Positions 52,095 through 60,538 of a stretch of 64,000 nt of DNA are shown piece by piece (the stretch's first letter is position 1; the number at the start of each line of letters is the position of its first letter). Location of the stretch: contig JBNMLP010000002.1 in NCBI GenBank assembly GCA_050874905.1, positions 1 to 64,000 of the forward strand, in the 5' to 3' direction. Under the pieces are notes generated by a model. The model was not told the origin of the DNA. It worked only from the letters and a program-made list of their open reading frames with translations, and did no database searches. Source of the DNA: NC2004 sp050874905. Lineage in GTDB: Bacteria > Bacillota > Clostridia > Lachnospirales > Lachnospiraceae. Made by a program: the position numbers and the translations under genes.

Positions 52095-53015
52095 ATGGAT
52101 ACAAATATATTACTGGAAAGCGGAACAAACGAATTAGAGATTTTAGAGTTTATGATTGGTAACAACCATTATGGTATCAACGTGGCAAAGGTACGGGAGA
52201 TTCTTCCCTATCAGCAGATCACTCCGGTACCAAATGCACATCCGTACATAGAAGGACTTTTTATGCCGCGTGAAACGATCATTACAGTCGTTGATCTGGC
52301 ACGTTCCTTGAGTCTGAAAGCAGAAACACATCCGACAGATATGTTGATCGTAACGAATTTTAATAAGTTGGATATTGCTTTTCATGTACATCAGGTGATT
52401 GGTATTCACCGTGTTTCCTGGGCCGAAGTAAATAAACCGGATCGTACAGTCAATTCCACAGAGAACAGCGCTGCAACCGGTATTTTAAAATATGACAATC
52501 GACTGATCATTATTTTAGACTTTGAAAAGATCGTATCGGATATCAGTCCGGAGACTTCTCTAAAGATGTCAGATATTGAAAAACTGGGAGATCGGGAACG
52601 TAGTGAAGCACATATTCTTGTTGCGGAGGATTCTCCGTTGCTGAGCAAACTGATCTATGATTCGTTATCCAAGGCAGGTTATGTAAATATTACATTATGC
52701 AACAACGGACAGGAGGCATGGGATAAGCTTGTACAGTGGAATCATGAAGGCGATTCTATTTTCAATCATGTACGGCTGGTGCTGACAGATATTGAAATGC
52801 CTCTGATGGATGGCCACCGCTTATGTAAGCTGATCCGTGACCAGAAAGAATTTGATGAAGTTCCGATTGTTATTTTTTCTTCCTTGATCAACGAAGATAT
52901 GAGAAGAAAAGGAGAAAGTCTAGGTGTGAATGCTCAGATTTCAAAACCAGAGATTGGAAAGCTGGTTGGTGTGATGGATGATTTGATCCGTGCTACCTAT
53001 CAACCTGCAAATTAA
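52095..53015 (+). CDS. cheV: Chemotaxis protein CheV (CheW-receiver fusion)
   Basis: A 306-residue coupling protein. Residues about 12-160 form a CheW-like domain (LEFMIGNNHYGINVAKVREI, YIEGLFMPRETIITVVDLA) that joins receptors to CheA. Residues about 172-300 form a receiver with EDSPLLSKLI, phospho-Asp in LVLTDIEMPLMDGHRL, Ser in IFSSL and Lys in SKPEI. Phosphorylation tunes adaptation. It implies the cell is motile, although no flagellar or other che genes are in the window. Own terminator follows. Confidence 0.93.
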   Translation: MDTNILLESGTNELEILEFMIGNNHYGINVAKVREILPYQQITPVPNAHPYIEGLFMPRETIITVVDLARSLSLKAETHPTDMLIVTNFNKLDIAFHVHQVIGIHRVSWAEVNKPDRTVNSTENSAATGILKYDNRLIIILDFEKIVSDISPETSLKMSDIEKLGDRERSEAHILVAEDSPLLSKLIYDSLSKAGYVNITLCNNGQEAWDKLVQWNHEGDSIFNHVRLVLTDIEMPLMDGHRLCKLIRDQKEFDEVPIVIFSSLINEDMRRKGESLGVNAQISKPEIGKLVGVMDDLIRATYQPAN

Positions 53016-53023
53016 ACGACTTG

Positions 53024-53057
53024 AAAAAGCCTTTTGCATTGCGAAAGGCTTTTTTTT
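53024..53057 (+). terminator. Terminator after cheV
   Basis: The arm aaaaagccttttgc pairs with gcgaaaggcttttt (one G-U) around a 3-base loop, within a long T run ending near 53057. Confidence 0.87.
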
Positions 53058-53067
53058 ATGGTAAAAT
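53039..53067 (+). promoter_or_regulatory. Candidate promoter of the charged membrane protein
   Basis: TTGCGA (53039-53044), a 17-bp spacer, TAAAAT (53062-53067) with a TGG extended -10. The -35 lies inside the cheV terminator. Confidence 0.45.
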
Positions 53068-53131
53068 AAAACAGTGTATGTGATAGTAAAAACCAGATGG
53101 AAATATGGTAGAGAGAATAAAGAGGTTGAGT

Positions 53132-54826
53132 ATGGCTGACGAGAGAAGTATGAACAATGGAATGAGCGATATTTTTCAAGATGCAGAGCCGAAGGAACAG
53201 GAGAATGTTCCACTGGTAGATGAAAATGCCGACATGTTTGAATTACTTGGCATGTCAGAAGAGGAAAAAGAAAAGGCAGCGAAGGAACTCAAGGAAGAGG
53301 ATCTGAAATATGATAAGCCTGGTGAGAATATGGGTACAGAGAATAATACTCAGACGGAGAAGGAAACAGAAAGTGAAGAAGACCGTTTGAATCAGATGTT
53401 AGATAATATGTTCGCTGAGAATGCCAAACAGACTGATGAGGAAAGTTCTTCCCAAACGGAGAAGGAATCACAGGGACAGAATGAGGAAAAAGCAGACAAT
53501 GATTTAAACAGTGAAAAAAAGATGAATGAAGCCTTGGATTCTTTACTGGCAGATTTAGGGGAAAAAGCACCGGAAGAATCTGATTTATCTCAACCGGAAG
53601 CGACGCCGGATCCGATGGATCAGGTAAGTCAGATTATTAATCAGGCCAAAGCAACAGAAGAGAAAAAAGCGGATACTGCGCAGGCAGAAAATGAACCTGA
53701 TGTTTCCTCAGTGCCGGAATCAAAAGAGGAAGAAGAACCGTTGGATATTTCTTCTGATATTTTGGAGGGAATTGATTTTAATGAAGATCTGACTCAGCCT
53801 GACAATAAAAATGAAACGTATCCCGATCTTGTGGAAGAGTCTGCCATGTCAGAGAGGGAACGAAAAAGACTTCAAAAGAAACAGGAACGCGAACAGAAGA
53901 AGGCAGAGAAAAAACGCCTTCGGATGGAAAAGAAAAAAAAGGAAGAGCCACAAGAAGCAATGGATCTCTCTGATGATATTTCTCTTTCTTTAGAGGATGA
54001 TCTGACGACGGATACAGATTTGACTGGGCAGGAGACGAATCAGCCAAAGGCCCCGCTAAAAGATCGACTTTCTATGCTGTTATTTGGTCCGGATGAAGAG
54101 GAAGGTCCTACTCCGGAGGAGATTGCCAAAAAGGAAGCAAAGAAAGCGAAAAAGACAGAGAAAAAAGAGGCCAAAGCAGCAAAAAAAGCGGAAGCCAAAG
54201 CAGACAAACAGGTCAAAAAGAATCAGGCCAAAGAAATGGCTGTAGTGAAAAAAGCGGCGAAGAAAGATAAGCAGGAACAGATCCGCTTAGAAGAGGAAGC
54301 CGAGGATGCCAAAGAACGCAAGGTGACCAAAAACCAAGTGGCTGTGGTAGCGATCATTCTCATCCTGCTCGGTGTTACCGTCGTATTTGGTACGCAGCAG
54401 TTCAATTATCATATGGTTGTTACAAGAGCAACGACATATTTTGAAATGCAGAAATACAAAAAAGCATATGACCAGATCGTTGGTGTGGAAGTCAAAGACC
54501 GCGACCAGCAGATCAAAGATAAGATTTACTGTGTGATGTATGTACAGCAACAGATTGATTCCTACCATAATTTCTTAAAGCTTCAGATGTATGAAAATGG
54601 TCTCGATTCCCTGATCAAAGGATTACGAAAATATGACAAGCACTATGAAGAAGCAAAGGAACTTGGTATTGAAAAAGATCTGGATTATCTGCGGGAAACG
54701 ATCCTTTCTGAGCTGACGGTGGAATACCATTTAAGCGAAGCACAGGTAAATGAATGGATGCAGCTTGATCAGGCTTCCTATACCGCACAATTACAGAACT
54801 ATGTTGCAGGAATGCAATTTGAGTAA
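53132..54826 (+). CDS. Large, highly charged single-pass membrane protein, unknown function
   Basis: A 564-residue protein. Residues 1 to about 400 are low-complexity: first Glu/Gln/Asp rich with short recurring motifs such as ALDSLLADLG and LDNMFAENA, then a Lys/Ala/Glu region (about 345-400) likely to form a long helix. One membrane helix is at about 412-432 (VAVVAIILILLGVTVVF). The outside part (about 435-564) is helical with TPR-like spacing (YFEMQKYKKAYDQIVG, YENGLDSLIKGLRKYDKHYEEA). I do not recognise the family. The ATG at 53132 after agaggttg is preferred; an in-frame ATG at 53105 has no RBS. Confidence 0.82.
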   Translation: MADERSMNNGMSDIFQDAEPKEQENVPLVDENADMFELLGMSEEEKEKAAKELKEEDLKYDKPGENMGTENNTQTEKETESEEDRLNQMLDNMFAENAKQTDEESSSQTEKESQGQNEEKADNDLNSEKKMNEALDSLLADLGEKAPEESDLSQPEATPDPMDQVSQIINQAKATEEKKADTAQAENEPDVSSVPESKEEEEPLDISSDILEGIDFNEDLTQPDNKNETYPDLVEESAMSERERKRLQKKQEREQKKAEKKRLRMEKKKKEEPQEAMDLSDDISLSLEDDLTTDTDLTGQETNQPKAPLKDRLSMLLFGPDEEEGPTPEEIAKKEAKKAKKTEKKEAKAAKKAEAKADKQVKKNQAKEMAVVKKAAKKDKQEQIRLEEEAEDAKERKVTKNQVAVVAIILILLGVTVVFGTQQFNYHMVVTRATTYFEMQKYKKAYDQIVGVEVKDRDQQIKDKIYCVMYVQQQIDSYHNFLKLQMYENGLDSLIKGLRKYDKHYEEAKELGIEKDLDYLRETILSELTVEYHLSEAQVNEWMQLDQASYTAQLQNYVAGMQFE

Positions 54827-54847
54827 ACAATAAAATGGGGTGATACA

Positions 54848-55978
54848 ATGTACTTTGATGAAATTACAGAAAACTTTGGATTCGGTTGCATGAGACTTCC
54901 TATGATAGAGAATGGAACGGATGTTGACATTGCCCAGACGAACAAAATGGTGGATGAATTCATCGCACAGGGATTCCATTATTTTGATACGGCACACGGC
55001 TATCTCAATGGTAAAAGTGAGCTTGCATTAAAGGAATGTCTGACCAGCAGATATAAAAGAGAAGATTATCTGCTGACCAATAAGCTGACGATGCCTTATT
55101 TTAATAAGCAGGAGGATATCCGCCCATTTTTTGAGAGCCAGTTAGAGGCTTGTGGCGTGGATTATTTTGATTTTTATCTGATGCATGCGCAGTCCAAAGA
55201 TATTTTTGCGCATTTTAAAAAATGCCACGCTTACGAAACAGCATTGGAATTAAAGGAAGAAGGAAAGATTCGTCATTTTGGTATTTCCTTCCATGATAAA
55301 GCAGAAGTGTTGGAAGAGATTCTGCAAGAGTATCCACAGATCGAAGTTGTACAGATCCAGTTTAACTATCTGGATTACGATGATCCGGCAGTACAGGGTA
55401 GAAAATGTTATGAGATCTGTCGCAAATACAACAAGCCGATCATTGTCATGGAGCCGGTAAAGGGTGGTAACCTTGTGAATCTTCCGGATGACGCAAAGAA
55501 AATTTTGGATGATCTGCATGGCGGCAGTGCAGCAAGCTATGCGGTTCGTTTTGCGGCAAGCTTTGACGGTGTGATGATGGTGCTTTCCGGTATGAGTGAT
55601 CTCGACCAGATGAAAGATAACTTAAGCTATATGAAGGACTTTAAACCGCTGAATGACCAGGAAATGGAAGCAGTAAAGGCAGTTGCCGATGTTTTCCATT
55701 CCAAGCATATGATTCCTTGTACGGCATGTCGTTACTGTATCGAGGGTTGTCCGAAACAGATCTCGATTCCGGATCTGTTTGCCTGTCTGAATGCCAAAAC
55801 CGTATTTCATGACTGGAACGCAGATTATTACTATAGTGAAGTTCATACGGTACATAACGGAAAAGCGAGTGAATGTATCCGGTGTGGAAAATGTGAAACG
55901 ATCTGTCCGCAGCATCTTGAGATTCGTAAACTGTTAGAGGATGTTGCAAATGAATTTGAAAAACAAAAGGCAGAATAA
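54848..55978 (+). CDS. Aldo/keto reductase with C-terminal 4Fe-4S ferredoxin domain
   Basis: A 376-residue oxidoreductase. The AKR barrel (1 to about 280) has FGFGCMRLPM, catalytic Asp and Tyr in YFDTAHGYLNGKSE, Lys in LLTNKLT and His in YLMHAQ. The C-terminal domain carries two Cys clusters: CTACRYCIEGCPKQI and CIRCGKCETICPQHL, each able to hold a [4Fe-4S] centre, so electrons may come from ferredoxin rather than only NADPH. The substrate is unknown. RBS ggggtga. Confidence 0.93.
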   Translation: MYFDEITENFGFGCMRLPMIENGTDVDIAQTNKMVDEFIAQGFHYFDTAHGYLNGKSELALKECLTSRYKREDYLLTNKLTMPYFNKQEDIRPFFESQLEACGVDYFDFYLMHAQSKDIFAHFKKCHAYETALELKEEGKIRHFGISFHDKAEVLEEILQEYPQIEVVQIQFNYLDYDDPAVQGRKCYEICRKYNKPIIVMEPVKGGNLVNLPDDAKKILDDLHGGSAASYAVRFAASFDGVMMVLSGMSDLDQMKDNLSYMKDFKPLNDQEMEAVKAVADVFHSKHMIPCTACRYCIEGCPKQISIPDLFACLNAKTVFHDWNADYYYSEVHTVHNGKASECIRCGKCETICPQHLEIRKLLEDVANEFEKQKAE

Positions 55979-55996
55979 TCCTATAGGAGAAAGCAA

Positions 55997-56025
55997 AGGA
56001 GCTTGTTGTAAACAGGCTCTTTTTT
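55997..56025 (+). terminator. Terminator after the aldo/keto reductase
   Basis: gagcttgtt (55999-56007) pairs with aacaggctc (56011-56019, one T-G pair) around a 3-base loop, followed by a T run. Confidence 0.82.
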
Positions 56026-56120
56026 CATGATTCCAGTAGGAAAGAAAGGCAGACTGTGATAAAATAAACAGGTATGCAAAACATCGCATACCCATAGCAA
56101 TATTTGAAAGGAGCGATCAT

Positions 56121-56345
56121 ATGGAAATAAAGAGTATTTTGATCAAGGATACAACCAAAGAGGAACGCATCCGTATTGTGCAGGAAGGATTAAACCAATG
56201 TGGAGGTGCCTGTGATTTTTGCAATGGCTGTGACAATCTTGGTGGTGGCTCTGTAGATGCTTTTTATGAGCCATACATCAATGGAGAAAAGGAACTGAGA
56301 CAGATCAACGAGGAATACCGAAGCAATTCCGGTCAGGTAAAATAG
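56121..56345 (+). CDS. Small Cys-rich protein with CX3CX2CX2C motif (paralogue A)
   Basis: A 74-residue protein with Cys27, Cys31, Cys34 and Cys37 (CGGACDFCNGC), a Gly-rich turn and a C-terminal helix-like part ending EEYRSNSGQVK. The Cys spacing is identical to that of the next gene, and both end with Y-I-x-G then EYR or DYR, so they are paralogues. Four closely spaced Cys suggest a bound metal (zinc or iron-sulfur). Far too short for a radical-SAM enzyme. Good RBS (aaaggagcg). I know no named function. Confidence 0.78.
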   Translation: MEIKSILIKDTTKEERIRIVQEGLNQCGGACDFCNGCDNLGGGSVDAFYEPYINGEKELRQINEEYRSNSGQVK

Positions 56346-56355
56346 GAGGAGCAGT

Positions 56356-56550
56356 ATGCGTGCACCAGAAATAACTTCCTCCACAGAGGAAGAACGCAGA
56401 CAATATATCAATACAACCTACCCGTGCATTGCGGACTGCGATATGTGCGGAATCTGCACGGTATTTCGTGGAAAAGATCCGGAGCTTGCATTTGCCGATT
56501 ATATCAGCGGAAAAAGGGAATATTTGGAAGTTTCTGGAGATTACAGATAG
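56356..56550 (+). CDS. Small Cys-rich protein with CX3CX2CX2C motif (paralogue B)
   Basis: A 64-residue protein with Cys24, Cys28, Cys31 and Cys34 (CIADCDMCGIC), then FRGKDPELAFADYISGKREYLEV and a DYR end. Ten bases after paralogue A with RBS taggagg, so the two are co-transcribed and probably made in similar amounts. It precedes hisH by 65 bases. A metal-binding or redox role is inferred only from the Cys cluster. Confidence 0.75.
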   Translation: MRAPEITSSTEEERRQYINTTYPCIADCDMCGICTVFRGKDPELAFADYISGKREYLEVSGDYR

Positions 56551-56615
56551 TTTCATCGACAATCCATGCAAGGTATGCTACACTTATAAAAACGACGACA
56601 GAGGTGATAGACAAA

Positions 56616-57221
56616 ATGATAGCAATTATTGATTACGATGCTGGTAATGTTGCCAGCGTAGAAAAGGCACTGCAATATCTGGGAGAGGAAGCTGTGATCA
56701 CCAGAGACCGTGATACGCTGCTTCGCGCCGACAAGGTGATCCTTCCGGGTGTAGGAGCATTTGGAGATGCCATGCAAAAGCTGAATGAATATGGTCTGGT
56801 GGATGTGATCAAAGAGATCGTTGCCAGAAAAACTCCTTTTTTAGGAATTTGCTTAGGCTTACAGCTTATGTTTGAAGAAAGTGAAGAAAGTGCAGGCGTA
56901 AAAGGCTTAGGACTACTGCCTGGAAAGATCAAACGGATTCCGGACGCACCGGAACTTAAGATTCCACATATGGGATGGAATTCCATTAAGATTTCAAACA
57001 AAAGCCGCCTGTTTTCCGGTATTCCACAGGATTCCTATGTATATTTCGTACATTCTTATTACTTAGAAGCGCAGAATGAGGAAGATGTTGCAGCAACAAC
57101 AGAGTATTCCACGCATATTCATGCAGCGGTGGAGCACGAGAATATATTTGCGTGCCAATTCCATCCGGAAAAAAGCTCGTCTGTCGGGCTTTCCATACTG
57201 AAGAATTTTGTGACATTATAG
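56616..57221 (+). CDS. hisH: Imidazole glycerol phosphate synthase, glutaminase subunit
   Basis: A 201-residue class I glutamine amidotransferase that feeds ammonia to HisF in histidine synthesis. VGAFGDAM forms the oxyanion-side segment, the nucleophile Cys is in GICLGLQLM, and His-Glu are in CQFHPEKSS. The ATG at 56616 follows gaggtgatag. The hisF gene starts 9 bases after the stop. No other his genes are near. Confidence 0.96.
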   Translation: MIAIIDYDAGNVASVEKALQYLGEEAVITRDRDTLLRADKVILPGVGAFGDAMQKLNEYGLVDVIKEIVARKTPFLGICLGLQLMFEESEESAGVKGLGLLPGKIKRIPDAPELKIPHMGWNSIKISNKSRLFSGIPQDSYVYFVHSYYLEAQNEEDVAATTEYSTHIHAAVEHENIFACQFHPEKSSSVGLSILKNFVTL

Positions 57222-57230
57222 GAGGATAGC

Positions 57231-57992
57231 ATGCATACAAAACGTATTATTCCATGTCTGGACGTCAATGCCGGACGCGTAGTAAAAGGTGTTAATTTTG
57301 TTAATTTAAAAGATGCAGGAGATCCGGTTCAGATTGCGGCTGCTTACGATAAGGCTGGCGCCGATGAGCTTGTATTTTTGGACATTACTGCATCTTCTGA
57401 TGCAAGAAATATTATGGTGGATATGGTGCGCCGTGTAGCTGAAACTGTATTTATTCCATTTACGGTAGGCGGCGGTATCCGTACCGTAGATGATTTTAAG
57501 ACCATCCTCCGGGAGGGCGCAGACAAGATCAGTATCAATTCCTCTGCGATCAACACTCCGGAGCTGATCTCAGAAGCTGCCCTGAAGTTTGGAAGCCAGT
57601 GTGTTGTAGTAGCAATTGATGCACGTAGAAGAGAAGATGGCTCCGGCTGGAACATTTATAAAAATGGTGGCCGTATTGATGTTGGAATTGATGCCATTGA
57701 ATGGGCTGCCAAAGTATGTAAGCTGGGTGCCGGAGAGATTCTTTTGACCAGCATGGATTGTGACGGAACAAAGGCTGGTTATGACATTGAGCTGACCAGA
57801 CAGATTTCCGATGCTGTCTCCATTCCGGTTATTGCATCCGGTGGTGCAGGTACAAAGGAGCATTTTTATGATGCACTGACTGCAGGTGGTGCAGATGCTG
57901 CGTTAGCCGCTTCTCTGTTCCATTATAAGGAGTTAGAGATTGCCGAAGTAAAACAGTATTTAAAGGATCGCGATATTCCGGTGCGATTATAA
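57231..57992 (+). CDS. hisF: Imidazole glycerol phosphate synthase, cyclase subunit
   Basis: A 253-residue (beta/alpha)8 barrel that makes imidazole glycerol phosphate and AICAR from PRFAR. N-terminal RIIPCLDVNAGRVVKG with catalytic Asp, VGGGIRTVDD phosphate loop, the second catalytic Asp in LTSMDCDGTKAGYD, and PVIASGGAGT. RBS aggagg. Forms a complex with HisH. AICAR also feeds purine synthesis, linking to fhs/folD. Confidence 0.96.
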   Translation: MHTKRIIPCLDVNAGRVVKGVNFVNLKDAGDPVQIAAAYDKAGADELVFLDITASSDARNIMVDMVRRVAETVFIPFTVGGGIRTVDDFKTILREGADKISINSSAINTPELISEAALKFGSQCVVVAIDARRREDGSGWNIYKNGGRIDVGIDAIEWAAKVCKLGAGEILLTSMDCDGTKAGYDIELTRQISDAVSIPVIASGGAGTKEHFYDALTAGGADAALAASLFHYKELEIAEVKQYLKDRDIPVRL

Positions 57993-58005
57993 AGGAGCAG
58001 TGTAT

Positions 58006-58524
58006 ATGATTTGGATTGCGGTAATACTAGGAATGACGGTTGTGATGATTCTGACAATGTTGATCGCTTTTGGTGTGGTATTTCACAACATGGAACGACA
58101 GATGGAGCAGGCCTATCCGGCATGCGATGCATTATTTTCAGAACAGGAGCAGCAGGTGGAGGCTTTGCTTCAGGCGGCAGATTCGTATGCGGGCAGTGAC
58201 GAGCTTACTGCAGTGGCAACACAGATTGCGTCGCTGTTGGAGCAGTTCCACGCAGTGACACGCGACAAACAGAGCGTGACAGCGTTTCACGGTTCCCTGT
58301 ACTTATTGATGAGAAAAGGAATTCGCTTAAGCAAGCAGGATACATCAGGCAACAGCTTTTTTCTATCAGAGCATGCAAAACAGTATGAAACACTGGCAGC
58401 ACAGACAGAGAGCTATATGTATCTCGTGCGCAGGTATGACGTTCTGCTTCAGATGTTTCCTTCCAATCTGGTGGCACGCCTGTTAAAAAAGAAATGTTTG
58501 GGAGTGTGGAAAAATGAAAAATAA
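58006..58524 (+). CDS. LemA-like membrane protein (divergent)
   Basis: A 172-residue protein with an N-terminal membrane helix (MIWIAVILGMTVVMILTMLIAFGVVF) and a helical outer part. The late segment RRYDVLLQMFPSNLVARLL resembles the YN...FPxNxxA signature of LemA proteins, and the helix after the membrane anchor is laid out likewise. The fit is partial. The start is ATG 58006, eight bases after ggag, rather than GTG 58000. Its end overlaps the next gene by 11 bases, so the two membrane proteins are probably coupled. Confidence 0.65.
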   Translation: MIWIAVILGMTVVMILTMLIAFGVVFHNMERQMEQAYPACDALFSEQEQQVEALLQAADSYAGSDELTAVATQIASLLEQFHAVTRDKQSVTAFHGSLYLLMRKGIRLSKQDTSGNSFFLSEHAKQYETLAAQTESYMYLVRRYDVLLQMFPSNLVARLLKKKCLGVWKNEK

Positions 58525-60196
58525 TAAAGGATTGAACTTAAAGGGCTGGAAACTATACTTAACGATCGTGCTTCTTGATCTGATCTTTGGATTTGCATGG
58601 TATTATGTGGAATTTCCTGCATTGAATATCCATAACATTGAATTCTTTTTGATCCTGATCGTGCTGATCACGGCGGATGCAATCCTGATCGCATTGTCGC
58701 ATGTTGGCTCTTTTTTCGGCAAAAAGATCACAGGAAAGAAACTCATAAAGAAAATTGGCAGGGACGCAGTAACCGTATTAGTGATCGATGCAGCCATCAT
58801 TTTAGTTGTTGTGATCGGAAGCATTTGCGGAATGACGATTCTTCGTTCCCGTTCCTACGCTTCCTTATTGAAGGTGGAAAACAGAGATTTTGCAGAGGAC
58901 ATTCCGGAAAGCGAGAGCGTGACCAATATCGCATTGATGGATACGGAAAGTGCGCGTATTTTTGGTAACCGTGAGATTGGTTCGCTGTCAGAGGTAGTCA
59001 GCCAGTACGAGGTAGAGGAGGACTATAACCAGATCAATTTAAATGGAGTACCGCGAAAGGTGGCCGTGTTAAAATACGCTTCCTTTTTCAAATGGCTGAA
59101 AAACCGCAGCAATGGTGTGCCGGGATATGTGGAAGTTGATCCGGTCAATGCAGATGCGGATTATAAAACCGTAGCAAAGGGGCTGCGTTACGTGCCATCC
59201 GGCTATTTCAACGATAACCTGATGCGTCATGTCCAGTTCCAGTATCCGACTAAGATCATTGATGGGTATTATTTTGAAGTGGATGATGAAGGCAATCCTT
59301 ACTTTGTCTGCCCTTGTGTCAGTGCGAGAGTAGGCTTATTTGATGGTATGGATGTCGTGGGGGCGATCCTTTGTGATCCGGTGACCGGAAAATCACAGTA
59401 TTATAAGGTCGATGAGATCCCATCATGGATCGACCGCGTGTATGACGGAGAGCTTTGTGCCAGAAAATATGACTGGAAAGGACTCTATTCCAAAGGCTAT
59501 CTAAACAGTATCATCAGCCAGACCGGATGTACCAAAACGACCGATGATTATGGCTACGTTGCATTAGATGATGACGTCTGGATCTATACAGGTGTTACCT
59601 CGTTAAACAGCGATCAGTCCAATGTCGGATTTGTCATGATCAATCAGAGAACCTCGGAAGCACGTTACTATAAGGTATCCGGTGCAGAAGAGTATTCGGC
59701 AATGAAATCTGCTGAGGGTACCGTACAGGAGAAAAATTATGAGGCCTCTTTCCCATGCCTGATCAATGTGGACGGACAGCCGACCTATATCATGGTATTA
59801 AAAGACAGTGGCGGACTTGTGAAAATGTATGCCATGGTAAATGTGGAGCAGTACAATATCGTAGCAACCGGAACCTCCCAGGCGGATGTATTTGCCAAAT
59901 ACCGCAAGCAGATCAAGAAGGATGGAAAAGGATCAGATCATACCGAGCAGGCAGATAAAACGATGACCATCACGTTAGCAGATATCCAGTATATTGTGTC
60001 AGATGGAGAAACAACCGTTTATTTGAAAGATACGGATGGAAACGTCTACAAACAGCCATTTGCAGACAATGAATCCCTCATCACATTAAATGCCGGCGAT
60101 GTCGTAGAAGTTACAGTCAATGATCCGGAGGACGAGATCATGCTCTTAACGGATGTAACGCTGGTCAGCCATGCACAAACAGAAAGTACGAAATAA
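58514..60196 (+). CDS. Large membrane protein with extracellular domain, unknown function
   Basis: A 560-residue protein. Three hydrophobic segments near the N-terminus (about 12-30, 40-62 and 90-115), with a Lys/Gly-rich loop (FFGKKITGKKLIKKIG) between the second and third. Residues about 116-470 form a mixed, largely beta, probably extracellular domain with Cys pairs (CPCVSARV, CARKYDWKG). The tail (about 490-560) looks like an OB-type or Ig-like domain (YIVSDGETTVYLKDTDGNVY). I do not recognise the family. It follows the LemA-like gene with overlap. Confidence 0.75.
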   Translation: MKNNKGLNLKGWKLYLTIVLLDLIFGFAWYYVEFPALNIHNIEFFLILIVLITADAILIALSHVGSFFGKKITGKKLIKKIGRDAVTVLVIDAAIILVVVIGSICGMTILRSRSYASLLKVENRDFAEDIPESESVTNIALMDTESARIFGNREIGSLSEVVSQYEVEEDYNQINLNGVPRKVAVLKYASFFKWLKNRSNGVPGYVEVDPVNADADYKTVAKGLRYVPSGYFNDNLMRHVQFQYPTKIIDGYYFEVDDEGNPYFVCPCVSARVGLFDGMDVVGAILCDPVTGKSQYYKVDEIPSWIDRVYDGELCARKYDWKGLYSKGYLNSIISQTGCTKTTDDYGYVALDDDVWIYTGVTSLNSDQSNVGFVMINQRTSEARYYKVSGAEEYSAMKSAEGTVQEKNYEASFPCLINVDGQPTYIMVLKDSGGLVKMYAMVNVEQYNIVATGTSQADVFAKYRKQIKKDGKGSDHTEQADKTMTITLADIQYIVSDGETTVYLKDTDGNVYKQPFADNESLITLNAGDVVEVTVNDPEDEIMLLTDVTLVSHAQTESTK

Positions 60197-60198
60197 TA

Positions 60199-60227
60199 TT
60201 GAAAATATATGCAAATAATGATACAAT
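60199..60227 (+). promoter_or_regulatory. Promoter of the toxin-antitoxin operon
   Basis: TTGAAA (60199-60204), a 17-bp spacer, TACAAT (60222-60227). The operator palindrome at 60206-60236 covers the spacer and -10. A second -10, TATACT at 60233-60238, has no good -35. Confidence 0.65.
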
Positions 60228-60236
60228 TTGCATATA
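60206..60236 (+). promoter_or_regulatory. Operator palindrome of the toxin-antitoxin operon
   Basis: tatatgcaaat (60206-60216) is the exact reverse complement of atttgcatata (60226-60236), separated by 9 bases. Its place over the promoter is typical of autorepression by antitoxin or antitoxin-toxin complex. Confidence 0.65.
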
Positions 60237-60257
60237 CTATATACGGAGGTGACTACT

Positions 60258-60536
60258 ATGTTGACGTTACAAGAATCAATAAGACCATCTGCTGATTTGC
60301 GAAATCATTATTCCGAAATATCAAAACTGTGTAAGGAAAATAAAGAAGCAGTGATTATTACTGTAAATGGCAGAGGCGATACAGTTGCACTTTCCTATGA
60401 AGAATATAAAAATATGAAGGCCAGAATACAATTATTAGAAATATTAGCTGAAGCAGAAGACGATGTTAAAAATGGCAGAGTTGCTCCGATAACGGAAACA
60501 TTTGATGATTTGAGAAAAATGCTTCAGGAGGAGTGA
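60258..60536 (+). CDS. Antitoxin of the Phd/YefM family
   Basis: A 92-residue protein. The N-terminal SIRPSADLRNHYSEISKLCKEN matches the DNA-binding fold of YefM/Phd antitoxins, followed by VIITVNGRGDTVALSYEEYKNM. The C-terminal part (about 58-92) is acidic and helical, the toxin-neutralising arm. The ATG at 60258 follows cggaggtga; more in-frame residues upstream would run into the operator. It represses its own operon with the toxin, by family knowledge. Confidence 0.9.
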   Translation: MLTLQESIRPSADLRNHYSEISKLCKENKEAVIITVNGRGDTVALSYEEYKNMKARIQLLEILAEAEDDVKNGRVAPITETFDDLRKMLQEE

Positions 60537-60538
60537 TC

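Noticed and set aside
56121..56550. Radical-SAM fragments
   Set aside because: The CX3CX2C pattern is present, but two complete short genes with their own RBS and matching lengths argue against remnants of a 300-residue enzyme.
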